Of a stretch of 64,000 nt of DNA, positions 42,666 to 51,135 are shown piece after piece. Each line of letters opens with the position of its first letter. The first letter of the stretch is position 1. The position numbers and the translations under genes were made by a program. Location: assembly GCF_049116215.1 (NCBI RefSeq), contig NZ_JAGDZB010000001.1, positions 744,001 to 808,000 on the forward strand, read 5' to 3'. The notes beneath the pieces are model-generated. The model was given only the letters and a program-made list of their open reading frames with translations, did no database searches and had not been told where the DNA came from. The DNA is from Shimia sp049116215. GTDB taxonomy: Bacteria; Pseudomonadota; Alphaproteobacteria; Rhodobacterales; Rhodobacteraceae.

Positions 42666-43433
42666 TCAGCCGATCGAGCGACCTTCGACGTAGTGACCAT
42701 AAAACGTGGTCAGGAGGCTGATATTCACCAAACCCACCAAAGCCGTGAACACAATGTCAACTGCGGTACCGACCAAGGGTGAAATCCCATAAATGGCTTG
42801 CACCATATATTGCCCCCCATAACTGACGGCCCAAACCGTCATCATCAGAACAAGAATTGCACCGGTGGCTCCGCTGGTGGCGCTCCAGGCTTCGCCAAAG
42901 GTCAATGGCTTACCCAGCGCAGCGGCTGGCAGAATGGCAACCCAACGATACATCAAAACAGAGATCAGCACAGAAATTACAAACAGAACCGCTAGTGTTC
43001 CGGCAATGGAACCGGACCCCACAACGGATGTGGCAATCATCATCAGAGGAATAGCGCAAATTGCGCAAGCTAAGCCGAGCAGGAAAAGTCGTCCGAAATA
43101 CGCGAGTATTCTGCCCAAGTGAAATGGCGGGATCAGCCCAGATTGGTGCTCCTCGACCAAAACAAAGCGATGCCACGCAACGATGCCCCACCCGATTACA
43201 AAAACCACCAAAAACATGAGCAGAAAACTGAGACCAATCGATCCGCTAGACGGAGTCCCGGCAATCGTGCCAGTTTCTGAGAAATTCTCTCCGAAAATGT
43301 TAGACATGTTTCGGGCCAACCCAAAAATGAGTACTCCGACCAGAACACAAGGCGCCCAGAAAATTCGAATGGCATCCTGCCAGTTGCCAACAACCATGCG
43401 CACCGCATGTAAAAACAGTTTCCAACCCTGCAC
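42666..43433 (-). CDS. Integral membrane protein of unknown function
   Basis: I do not recognise a family. The 255-residue protein has about six strong hydrophobic segments (near residues 25-42, 65-88, 108-135, 145-165, 188-210 and 220-245) and no visible catalytic motif. The start is GTG at 43433 with AGAGG 8 bases upstream, a convincing site. It is divergent from argG and follows ilvA upstream on the same strand, with no clear functional link to either. Pattern and length are compatible with a small multi-spanning DUF protein. Confidence 0.75.
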   Translation of the reverse strand: MQGWKLFLHAVRMVVGNWQDAIRIFWAPCVLVGVLIFGLARNMSNIFGENFSETGTIAGTPSSGSIGLSFLLMFLVVFVIGWGIVAWHRFVLVEEHQSGLIPPFHLGRILAYFGRLFLLGLACAICAIPLMMIATSVVGSGSIAGTLAVLFVISVLISVLMYRWVAILPAAALGKPLTFGEAWSATSGATGAILVLMMTVWAVSYGGQYMVQAIYGISPLVGTAVDIVFTALVGLVNISLLTTFYGHYVEGRSIG

Positions 43434-43584
43434 GTGAGTACCTCTTAAAGATAGTGCTTTTGTTCAATTTCGCCTGCATCTGGCAGACTTCATCCAACAA
43501 ATGCAAGTGCGGCAATGCGCTTGTCTTGCCCATAGGCACAAAAACCGTTATCGCGCAGGCGATATATGGACGAAGGGAAGTAAC

Positions 43585-44811
43585 ATGTCGGCTCCGAAGA
43601 AAGTTGTGCTGGCCTATTCCGGTGGCCTGGATACCTCGATCATCCTGAAGTGGCTGCAAACCGAATATGGCTGTGAGGTGGTGACCTTCACCGCGGATTT
43701 GGGTCAGGGCGAAGAGCTTGAACCCGCGCGTGCGAAGGCAGAACTCTTGGGCATCAAGCCTGAAAACATCTACATCGAAGATGTGCGAGAAGAGTTTGTG
43801 CGCGACTTTGTCTTCCCGATGTTCCGCGCCAATGCGGTCTATGAAGGTCTGTACCTGCTGGGCACCTCGATTGCCCGTCCGCTGATCTCCAAACGTCTGG
43901 TTGAGATTGCCGAAGCGACCGGTGCAGATGCGGTGGCGCACGGCGCAACCGGCAAAGGCAACGATCAGGTGCGCTTCGAGTTGGCGGCCTATGCGTTGAA
44001 CCCGGACATCAAGGTGATTGCGCCTTGGCGGGAATGGGACCTGTCTTCGCGCACCAAGTTGCTGGAATTTGCCGAGCAGAACCAGATCCCGGTTGCCAAA
44101 GACAAACGTGGCGAAGCGCCGTTCTCCGTGGACGCCAACCTGCTGCACACCTCGTCTGAAGGCAAAGTGCTGGAAGATCCAGCCATCGCGGCACCGGATT
44201 ATGTCTACCAGCGCACCGTGCATCCTGAGGACGCGCCAAACGAGCCGGAGTTCATCGAAATCGGCTTTGAAAAAGGGGACCCGGTCAGCATCAACGGCGA
44301 GGCGATGAGCCCGGCAACCATCCTGACCAAGCTGAACGAATATGGCGGTAAGCACGGCATTGGCCGTCTGGACCTGGTGGAAGGCCGCTTTGTGGGCATG
44401 AAGTCTCGTGGCATCTACGAAACTCCGGGTGGCACTGTGTTGCTTGAGGCGCACCGTGGCATTGAGTCCATCACCATGGACCGGGGCGAAATGCACCTGA
44501 AAGATGAGCTGATGCCGAAGTATGCAGAGCTGATCTACAACGGCTTCTGGTACTCCCCGGAGCGTGAAATGCTGCAGGCGGCGATCGACAAGAGCCAGGA
44601 GCATGTCACCGGCACAGTGCGCGTGAAACTCTACAAAGGCAGCGCCACCACCGTGGGCCGCTGGTCTGACCACTCGCTCTATTCTGAAGAGCACGTGACC
44701 TTTGAAGATGATGCAGGCGCCTATGATCAGAAAGACGCGGCGGGCTTTATCCAGCTGCAAGCGCTGCGTCTGAAGCTGATTGCGATGCGCAACAAACGCA
44801 CCGGCAAGTAA
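43585..44811 (+). CDS. argG: Argininosuccinate synthase
   Basis: Joins citrulline and aspartate with ATP in arginine synthesis. The 408-residue protein has the N-type ATP pyrophosphatase loop LAYSGGLDTSIILKWL near residue 8, GATGKGNDQVRFE near 118, and KLYKGSATTVGR near the C-terminus. I chose the ATG at 43585, with AAGGGAAG upstream, over a start 28 codons earlier. A rho-independent terminator follows. A long open frame on the opposite strand is a codon-bias shadow. Confidence 0.98.
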   Translation: MSAPKKVVLAYSGGLDTSIILKWLQTEYGCEVVTFTADLGQGEELEPARAKAELLGIKPENIYIEDVREEFVRDFVFPMFRANAVYEGLYLLGTSIARPLISKRLVEIAEATGADAVAHGATGKGNDQVRFELAAYALNPDIKVIAPWREWDLSSRTKLLEFAEQNQIPVAKDKRGEAPFSVDANLLHTSSEGKVLEDPAIAAPDYVYQRTVHPEDAPNEPEFIEIGFEKGDPVSINGEAMSPATILTKLNEYGGKHGIGRLDLVEGRFVGMKSRGIYETPGGTVLLEAHRGIESITMDRGEMHLKDELMPKYAELIYNGFWYSPEREMLQAAIDKSQEHVTGTVRVKLYKGSATTVGRWSDHSLYSEEHVTFEDDAGAYDQKDAAGFIQLQALRLKLIAMRNKRTGK

Positions 44812-44830
44812 GCCTACACATTTCCGAGAA

Positions 44831-44857
44831 AGCCCGCCCAATGTGGCGGGCTTTTTT
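44831..44857 (+). terminator. argG terminator
   Basis: AGCCCGCC (44831-44838) and GGCGGGCT (44845-44852) form an 8-bp stem with a 6-base loop, followed by six T. Confidence 0.88.
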
Positions 44858-44967
44858 GTGTCTCCCAGCCGTCAATCCGAAAAATCCCTTTGAGATGTGC
44901 AGGATGGCGGCTAGCGTTTCCCAAAGACGTTTTGACAGGAACGTGACTGCGCCGGGGAGGCAGTTGA

Positions 44968-46617
44968 ATGGGGATATTTTCAAACATTTTTCGCGTCTTC
45001 GGGATTTTTCTACTCAGCGCCGGTTTGGTCTGGGCCCAAGACGAAGAAGTCGAAGACACCACCCCTCCAAAAGTTGACGACGAGGTCTTTGTTCAAGCTG
45101 TTGAGGTCGATGGAGAAGTGCTGTTTGCCGTGCGTGGCTCCACCGCGTTGCCTGCGGAAGAACGCGCGGCTTTGGTGGCAAAGCGTATCATTGAAGTCGC
45201 AGAACGCAGCGAGGCCACATCCGTGGTTATGGGCATTGAGCGCGGGGAGTTGGGCCAGACCATCTTTGCCGATGGGGTCATGGTGAGCGTCACCACGCAA
45301 GCTGACTCTGATTTTGAACAAATGGAACTGCCTGTGTTGGCGTCTTTGCATGCCGAAGCAATTGAAGGCGCCATTCTGACCTACCGCGCCAACCGAACCG
45401 ATGAAGCGTTTTCGCAAAGCACGTTGACGGCCCTGGCATGGTCTGCGGTGTTTGCCTTTTACTGTGGCATTCTATTTTGGCTGCGCCGGCGCGTGCCGCG
45501 TTTTATCGCGGGCATTGTCGAACACCGCACCCGAGGGCTCCAGGAAGCCACGGGCGATATTGTGCAGAGCCAAGCGGTGTCCAACATCGCCAAGTTTTTG
45601 ATCCGGCTGTTGGTCGACATCACATTGTTCACCGGATTCTATTACTACCTGTCGTTTGTGTTGCATTCGTTTCCCAACACGCGGCCAATTGCAGCGCTAT
45701 TGATCCGCTATGTGACCGATCCGATCATTGGTCTAATGCTGGGCTTCGTGAGCTATTTGCCCAACCTGATCACCATCCTGATCATTGCTGCCATTGCACG
45801 CTGGATGATCAAAGGGGTGTATCTGTTTTTTCAAAGCGTTGAGCAGGGTGTGATCGAACTCAAGACTTTCGAGGATCATTGGGTCTGGCCCACCTACAAC
45901 CTTATTCGCGGGGCCATTGTCCTGACAGCGGCGGTGATCTGTTTCCCCTATATTCCGGGATCGGACTCCGCAGCTTTTCAGGGGCTGACCATTCTGGTGG
46001 GTGTGATGGTCTCCCTTGGCTCAAACTCGGTCATTTCCAATGTCTTGGCGGGTCTGTTTGTGCTTTATAAGCGCTCGATGAATGTGGGTGACCGCATTCG
46101 GGTTGGCGATCACTACGGCGATGTCATGCAAATTCGGCTGATGGAAACCTATCTGCGCTCGGTCAAAAACGAGCTGATCTCTATTCCAAATGCGACGCTG
46201 TTGTCGTCTGAGGTGATCAATTACTCCAGCAAAATCGACGGCAAGGGGCTGTTGCTGCACACCACTGTCGGGATTGGCTATGAGGAACCTCGGAAAAAGG
46301 TGGAGGCCATGCTGATTGAAGCGGCGCGGCGCACGAAGGGGCTAAAGAAGTCACCTGAGCCGTTCGTGCTGGTGACCGGGCTTTTGGATTTTGCGACCAA
46401 CTACCAGATCAACGCTTTCACCACGCGGGGGTCGTCGTTGCCGCTTTTGTTAAGCGAACTGCACAAGAACATCACCGATGTGTTTAATGAAAATAGCGTG
46501 CAGATTATGACGCCAAACTATGAAACCGACACGCCGGATTTGAAGATTTCCGAAGTTGAGTGGGATGAACCCCTCGCCCATGAGGCGGCCGCCGAGGCCG
46601 CAGCCCAAAAAGCATAA
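44968..46617 (+). CDS. Mechanosensitive channel of the MscS family
   Basis: A 549-residue membrane channel opened by membrane tension under hypo-osmotic shock. Residues 1-23 are a signal peptide (FGIFLLSAGLVWA). A periplasmic domain at 24-145 is followed by membrane helices from about 150. The MscS pore and beta domains lie at about 340-520 (LGSNSVISNVLAGLFVLYKR, VGDRIRVGDHYGDV, IPNATLLSSEVINYS). The large periplasmic part puts it in a longer MscS subgroup. The end is Ala/Glu-rich. A TolC-like lipoprotein gene starts 30 bases later. Confidence 0.9.
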   Translation: MGIFSNIFRVFGIFLLSAGLVWAQDEEVEDTTPPKVDDEVFVQAVEVDGEVLFAVRGSTALPAEERAALVAKRIIEVAERSEATSVVMGIERGELGQTIFADGVMVSVTTQADSDFEQMELPVLASLHAEAIEGAILTYRANRTDEAFSQSTLTALAWSAVFAFYCGILFWLRRRVPRFIAGIVEHRTRGLQEATGDIVQSQAVSNIAKFLIRLLVDITLFTGFYYYLSFVLHSFPNTRPIAALLIRYVTDPIIGLMLGFVSYLPNLITILIIAAIARWMIKGVYLFFQSVEQGVIELKTFEDHWVWPTYNLIRGAIVLTAAVICFPYIPGSDSAAFQGLTILVGVMVSLGSNSVISNVLAGLFVLYKRSMNVGDRIRVGDHYGDVMQIRLMETYLRSVKNELISIPNATLLSSEVINYSSKIDGKGLLLHTTVGIGYEEPRKKVEAMLIEAARRTKGLKKSPEPFVLVTGLLDFATNYQINAFTTRGSSLPLLLSELHKNITDVFNENSVQIMTPNYETDTPDLKISEVEWDEPLAHEAAAEAAAQKA

Positions 46618-46647
46618 GGCGCCCCCAAAAAGCGTCACAGGTAGAGC

Positions 46648-48045
46648 ATGAGAAAAGTCACAGGCAATCTAACACGGCGCAGCATGATGCTGGGGTTGCT
46701 ATCGGGCTGTGCTATTGCTCCCGTTGGAGAGGACTACGCACGACCGGAGACTGTCCTTGCCAAGAGTTTCCTAAAGAAACAACCCACTGGCGTGGCGCGC
46801 AAGCATGATGCGAAATGGTGGACGTCCTTTAATGACTCACTTCTGAACAAGATTGTTGGCTACGGGCTTGAGAACAACAAAGACATTCAACGCATTGCCG
46901 CCCGGATTCAGCAATCTCAGGGCATTCTGGCCTCGGCGGGGTTTCCGATTGGCGGCACCACTCGGGTCGGTGAGGTCCGGCGCAGTGGCGGCGGAGGCGA
47001 TGCCTCGGAAACCTCGGGATTTGTGCGGGCGGAAGCCAAGTGGAAGCTGGACCTGTTTGGCAAACTGCAGCGGGAAAAAGAGGCGGCTTTTGCGCGACTG
47101 GAAGCCAGCTATGCCGATCTGGATGTCTGGACGCTGCTCTATGTGGATGAGGTGGTGACGGCCTATTTGGATATGCGCTATGCGCAGGAATTGGCCCGCA
47201 TTTTGCAACGTGTTCTGACCAGCCGCGAGGAAACCCTCAAAGCCACCAAGTCTTTGGCAGAGGAAGGCGGCGCGACCGAATTGGATGTGGCGCAGGCCAA
47301 TGCGCTGGTGTTACGCACCAGCTCCACAGTGCCCGACGCACGGATTTTATTTGTGCGCATGGTCAATCGCCTTACTGCCCTCGTGGGCAGCACGGAATTG
47401 GCAGAACGGGACGATCTGGACGTGCGGGCGCCGCAGCCAAGCCCCAAAACCAGCGTTGTCTCAACCGGGGTGCCTGCTGACCTGCTGCGCAACCGGCCGG
47501 ACGTGGTCTACGCTGAGAAGAAGTTGGCCGAAGCGCTGGCGCTGGTTGGGGTGGCGGAGGCGGATCTGTACCCAAGCCTCGGGTTGACCGGTAACGTCAA
47601 TGTGGCTGGAAGCAGCTCTGGCTTTGATCCGCTGGCGGCCTTTCTGAGGATTGATCTGGATATTCCTTGGTACGATCTGCCAGTGCGGCGGGGCAAAGTG
47701 GAAACCGCCAAAGGGTTGGTGGCAGAACGGCAGGCGGCCTGGGAAAAGGAAATTGTGCTGGCCGTGGAGGAAGTGCGCAGTTCGCTCTTTGCGCTGCGGG
47801 AAAACACACGAGCGGTGGAACTATCCAAAAAGGCTGTGGAGGCTTCGGCCGAGGTTCTGCGTCTGGCCCGGGAGGCTTATGGCAACGGCCAAGCGTCTTT
47901 TCTTCAGGTTCTGGATGCAGAGCGGAGCTTTTTGGAGACCCAAAACCAGGCGGCGTTGGACATGCGCAATAGATCAGTTGATTTTGTGGATTTGAATGTC
48001 GCGCTTGGCGGGAGTTTTAACGGTTCGTTAAGTGGCCCCACGTAA
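46648..48045 (+). CDS. TolC/OprM-like outer-membrane efflux lipoprotein
   Basis: A 465-residue outer membrane factor. A lipobox LLSGC gives lipidation at Cys21. Two repeated helical OEP blocks follow (about 60-250 and 270-455; SQGILASAGFPIGG, DVVYAEKKLAEALALVGVAEADLYPSL). Such proteins form trimeric channels for RND or ABC efflux pumps and secretion systems. No pump or adaptor gene is adjacent, so its partner is unknown. It lies 30 bases after the MscS gene, probably in the same transcript, an unusual pairing. Confidence 0.88.
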   Translation: MRKVTGNLTRRSMMLGLLSGCAIAPVGEDYARPETVLAKSFLKKQPTGVARKHDAKWWTSFNDSLLNKIVGYGLENNKDIQRIAARIQQSQGILASAGFPIGGTTRVGEVRRSGGGGDASETSGFVRAEAKWKLDLFGKLQREKEAAFARLEASYADLDVWTLLYVDEVVTAYLDMRYAQELARILQRVLTSREETLKATKSLAEEGGATELDVAQANALVLRTSSTVPDARILFVRMVNRLTALVGSTELAERDDLDVRAPQPSPKTSVVSTGVPADLLRNRPDVVYAEKKLAEALALVGVAEADLYPSLGLTGNVNVAGSSSGFDPLAAFLRIDLDIPWYDLPVRRGKVETAKGLVAERQAAWEKEIVLAVEEVRSSLFALRENTRAVELSKKAVEASAEVLRLAREAYGNGQASFLQVLDAERSFLETQNQAALDMRNRSVDFVDLNVALGGSFNGSLSGPT

Positions 48046-48108
48046 CCCTTGCGCCACCGAGGGTTGGCTGCAACCACTTGGGTGAACTGGTTACTTAGGG
48101 AAGATCAC

Positions 48109-48390
48109 ATGTTGGAACAAATCGCGGCGCAAATGGCCGAGGGGTTAAAAGACCGGACGTTTGACGGGACATTGAAATTTGACTGCGGCGATGCCGGGGT
48201 TGTGGTGCTGGCGGATAATACCGCGACGCAAGACGACCGCGAGACCGATTGCACCGTGTCGATTTCTGAGGAGAACCTTGTGAAGCTTCTGGCGGGTGAT
48301 CTGAAACCCACAACGGCGCTGATGCTCGGCAAGCTCAAAGTCTCCGGCGATATGGGCACGGCGATGAAGCTGGGCCAGCTGCTGACCTAA
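48109..48390 (+). CDS. SCP2 sterol-binding-domain protein
   Basis: A 93-residue single-domain protein of the SCP2 fold. KFDCGDAGVVVLADNTATQ, the strand SISEENLVKLLAGDLKPTTALMLGKLKVSGD and GTAMKLGQLL match the lipid-binding SCP2 pattern. Small SCP2 proteins bind fatty acids or other hydrophobic ligands; bacterial partners are mostly unknown. The ATG at 48109 has AGGGAAG 5 bases upstream. A shared bidirectional terminator follows, and the convergent sulfotransferase-like gene ends beyond it. Confidence 0.85.
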   Translation: MLEQIAAQMAEGLKDRTFDGTLKFDCGDAGVVVLADNTATQDDRETDCTVSISEENLVKLLAGDLKPTTALMLGKLKVSGDMGTAMKLGQLLT

Positions 48391-48396
48391 GAAAAC

Positions 48397-48423
48397 AAGG
48401 CGGGGATGATCCCCGCCTTTTTC
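48397..48423. terminator. Bidirectional terminator after the SCP2 gene
   Basis: AAGGCGGGG and CCCCGCCTT form a perfect stem with a 5-base loop and a T-run. It also lies at the end of the convergent sulfotransferase-like gene. Confidence 0.88.
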
Positions 48424-48424
48424 A

Positions 48425-49138
48425 CTAGAGCTTGTGCGCTTTCATCTCTTCGTAGAGAGGCAGCGCCGCTTGTAGGACCGGCTGCAAACTATCGGGCACC
48501 TCTGGCAACGGACCTTCGGCGCCAGCAAATCCGGTAGAATCCCAGACCGCACCATACCAGTGCGGCGCCCAGGCGCCGTCGCCTCTATGGCCGCCTTTGG
48601 GCCAAGACAGCATCGCCGCGTCAAATCCCAAGCCAATGGCATCACAGAGTTTTTCAAGCATTTCCTGCGGATTATCGCGGATGTCGTGGCTGTCGATCAC
48701 AATCGGCGTTTGGCCCCAGCTTGAGACCAACTGCATCAGTTCCAGTTGCTGCGGAAAGCCGATGTCGGTAAGCGACGGATTTTCACGTTTGGCCGCGTAG
48801 GACGCGATCACACGCGCGGGGTGACGCAGCAGGAAGACGTTACTGACCTCCCGCATCCAATCCCGAGGCACACCGTCAATCATATGTTGCGTCATGTGCT
48901 TCTGATAGAAGTGTGGTTTGCCGTCAGGGTTGGCTGCAACGAGGCCTGCCGCGACCTTGTTGGGGTCCTGATCTTGGGACGCCAAAATCTCCGCCGCCAT
49001 AGGATGGTCGAGACCGGTCATCGCGAGGTATGCGGCATAGAAAGGTTCGTCCACCACAGCGCAATCGGCCCGGTTGCCAAAGGCGTACATCATGGCGGTT
49101 GAGAGGTTGCGGGGGCCGCTCCACATGGCAATTTTCAC
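48425..49138 (-). CDS. Sulfotransferase-like P-loop protein
   Basis: A 237-residue protein. IAMWSGPRNLSTAMMYAF at 3-20 has the form of the 5'-phosphosulfate loop of PAPS-dependent sulfotransferases. VDEPFYAAYLAM and VFLLRHPARVIASY (3'-phosphate site, with R and S) follow the family order. The acceptor is unknown. The start is GTG at 49138 with AGGAG 8 bases upstream. It lies 65 bases downstream of an aminotransferase gene on the same strand; fused aminotransferase/sulfotransferase genes are known in some fungi and algae by recollection, so the pair probably works together. Confidence 0.72.
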   Translation of the reverse strand: MKIAMWSGPRNLSTAMMYAFGNRADCAVVDEPFYAAYLAMTGLDHPMAAEILASQDQDPNKVAAGLVAANPDGKPHFYQKHMTQHMIDGVPRDWMREVSNVFLLRHPARVIASYAAKRENPSLTDIGFPQQLELMQLVSSWGQTPIVIDSHDIRDNPQEMLEKLCDAIGLGFDAAMLSWPKGGHRGDGAWAPHWYGAVWDSTGFAGAEGPLPEVPDSLQPVLQAALPLYEEMKAHKL

Positions 49139-49150
49139 GGGGCAAACTCC

Positions 49151-49188
49151 TATCGGTATTACGTCGATATCACGGCTGTATTGCGACA
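49151..49188 (-). repeat. Diverged copy C of the 11-bp repeat element
   Basis: On the minus strand CTGTCGCA is followed by three 11-base units, ATACAGCCGTG, ATATCGACGTA and ATACCGATAGG. Against copy A it matches 24 of 30 positions over CxGTCGC plus two units, by hand count. It fills most of the 65-base gap ahead of the sulfotransferase-like gene and its last unit includes the AGGAG ribosome site. Weaker than A and B. Confidence 0.5.
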
Positions 49189-49203
49189 GTGCGAATTTGG
49201 GGT

Positions 49204-50115
49204 TTACGGCTTGGCGTCTTTTACAACGAGGTCTTTGTAGAGACTGCGAATGTGCTGGGTCATCTCGCCCATCTCGCCGGTGCCAATGGACCGCCCATCA
49301 ATTTCACTGACAGGCGTTTGTGCGCCAAAGGTGCCGGTGAGAAACGCCTCGTCTGCGCCATAGGTGTCGACCAGAGAATAGTTGCGCTCATAGACCGGGA
49401 TGCCATCCGCACGGCACACGTCGATCACCTTTTGGCGGGTGATGCCGTTCATGCAGTAGTCACCGGTGGAGGTCCAAACCGCGCCCTTGCGCACGATGAA
49501 GAAGTTGCAGGCGTTGGTGGTGTTCACAAAGCCATTGATGTCGAGCATCAGCGCCTCATCCGCGCCGGCTTTCTCCGCCGCGATGCAGGCGAGAATACAG
49601 TTGAGCTTGGAATGGGAGTTCAGCTTGGGGTCCTGCGTCATCGGCAAGCCGCGAATGTGCGGCACGGTCGCCAGCCGGATTGGACGCGGGATTGATGGTT
49701 TGGAGTGTTCCATGATGATGGTGAATGTTGGCCCCTGCTGGCTCAGCGAGGGGTGCTGAAACGGGCGGGTTTTCACGCCGCGTGTGACCATCAGGCGGGC
49801 GTGCGCATCTGTGGTCATGTCGTTGGCGACGCGGGTGGCCTCCAACGCGGCAATCACGCCCGCTTTGTCCATGCCGATGTCCAGATCGATGGCTTTGGCG
49901 GCCTCAAACAGGCGGTCCATATGTTCATCCAAAAATGCCCAGTGGCCGTCATACAGGCGCAGCCCCTCCCACACGCCGTCACCAAGCATAAAACCGCTGT
50001 CATAGACCGACACCATCGCCTCGTCCTTGGGCACAACGCGGCCGTTGAGCCAGATCTTGATCTCTTCGTTGCGGGCGTCTTCGGCGGCCTGGTGGGTGGT
50101 GACGTGATCGGTCAT
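49204..50115 (-). CDS. Class IV (branched-chain/D-amino-acid type) aminotransferase
   Basis: A 303-residue PLP enzyme. GFMLGDGVWEGLRLYDG near 41-57, the PLP lysine K170 in NSHSKLNCILA, GADEALMLDINGFVNTTNACN at 184-204 and FLTGTFGAQTPVSEIDG match fold-type IV aminotransferases. Branched-chain, D-alanine and aminodeoxychorismate-lyase subtypes cannot be separated by eye. An N-terminal extension of about 20 residues precedes the fold. It is upstream of the sulfotransferase-like gene and divergent from the epimerase gene. Confidence 0.85.
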   Translation of the reverse strand: MTDHVTTHQAAEDARNEEIKIWLNGRVVPKDEAMVSVYDSGFMLGDGVWEGLRLYDGHWAFLDEHMDRLFEAAKAIDLDIGMDKAGVIAALEATRVANDMTTDAHARLMVTRGVKTRPFQHPSLSQQGPTFTIIMEHSKPSIPRPIRLATVPHIRGLPMTQDPKLNSHSKLNCILACIAAEKAGADEALMLDINGFVNTTNACNFFIVRKGAVWTSTGDYCMNGITRQKVIDVCRADGIPVYERNYSLVDTYGADEAFLTGTFGAQTPVSEIDGRSIGTGEMGEMTQHIRSLYKDLVVKDAKP

Positions 50116-50253
50116 GGAGCGCTCCCTATGGCAAAGTCACGAGACGCTATCTGTGTCGCGCGGGGTTTCCAAGCTGAATTTTACATATTGGATACGTTTC
50201 ACGCGGTTGACAGCAGGTGTCGTGGCGGCACTTTAGGGGGTGCAATTGATTTG

Positions 50254-50274
50254 GACTTTTGACTTTTGACTTCT
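50254..50274 (+). repeat. Heptanucleotide tandem repeat at the epimerase start
   Basis: Two copies of GACTTTT (50254-50267) and one GACTTCT (50268-50274) lie exactly where translation of the epimerase begins. The TTG and GTG start candidates are within or directly after it. The copy number is low, so it may be chance. Confidence 0.6.
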
Positions 50275-51135
50275 GTGACAGACCTAGGCGCTGTGCCGTC
50301 TTCCCCCTCAAAAACCCTGTTGGTGTTGGGCAGCACCGGAAAGCTTGGGCGGCTGCTACGGACGTGCCTTGCGGCATCTCCAGAGTTGCTGGCTGACTGG
50401 CAAGTTGTTTGGGGCGGGCGGAAGGCCGACACGAGTGTCGATTGGGCTTACTCAGAAGGCCCGCCACCCAAAGCGGATGCGGTTCTGGCGCTGTGGGGTG
50501 TTGTGCCGGGCAAAGGGGATTTGGTCGACAACATCACACTGGCACAACAAGCGGTTGAGATCGCCAGAGACAGCGGCGCGTCACGGGTGCTGCATTGTTC
50601 CAGCAGTGCGGTTTATGGACCGGCCAGAGAGGCGACCGAAGACAGTGCTCTGGCGCCGATGAATGCCTATGGTGTGGCCAAGATTGAGATGGAACAGTGC
50701 CTGTTTTTGGACGATTCAGGTCAATCAGCTGAGCCAAAATCAGCGGTTTTGCGATTGGCAAATGTTGTTGGGGCGGACAGCTTGTTTGGTGCGATCCAAA
50801 GTGATCGCCCAGTGACACTGGATGCTTTTGACGTTGGCCAGAGTCCAATCCGAAGCTACGCCACGCCCACTGTGATCTGGCACGCGGTCGCCAGTCTGCT
50901 GTCCGCCAACACAATGCCCGACATAGTAAACGTCGCGACCTCCAATCCAGTTGCCATGCATGAGTTGCTTGAAGCCACACAATGCCCGTTTGTATGGCGC
51001 CCAGCGCCAGAAATGGCGGTGGCGGAAGTGTCGATGTCAATGGCCCGGCTTCGGCGCTTGACGGGGCAAACGCTTGTGGTACCGCCACACGAGATGATTG
51101 CGGAATGGCGCAGGTTGATGAAGGCACAGGCATGA
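50275..51135 (+). CDS. NAD-dependent epimerase/dehydratase-like protein
   Basis: An extended short-chain dehydrogenase fold of about 286 residues. LLVLGSTGKLGRLL gives the GxxGxxG dinucleotide loop. HCSSSAVYGPARE and YGVAKIEMEQ give Ser, Tyr and Lys catalytic residues. It should modify a nucleotide-sugar or related polyol. The start is unclear: GTG at 50275 (used) or TTG at 50266, neither with a good ribosome site. A better site (AGGGGG ahead of TTG at 50246) is out of frame. The next gene, a sugar transferase, overlaps it (ATGA), so both belong to a surface-polysaccharide unit. Confidence 0.75.
   Translation: MTDLGAVPSSPSKTLLVLGSTGKLGRLLRTCLAASPELLADWQVVWGGRKADTSVDWAYSEGPPPKADAVLALWGVVPGKGDLVDNITLAQQAVEIARDSGASRVLHCSSSAVYGPAREATEDSALAPMNAYGVAKIEMEQCLFLDDSGQSAEPKSAVLRLANVVGADSLFGAIQSDRPVTLDAFDVGQSPIRSYATPTVIWHAVASLLSANTMPDIVNVATSNPVAMHELLEATQCPFVWRPAPEMAVAEVSMSMARLRRLTGQTLVVPPHEMIAEWRRLMKAQA

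Noticed and set aside
43300..44841. 513-codon open frame opposite argG
   Set aside because: Overlaps argG almost completely; argG is a certain gene with all family motifs.
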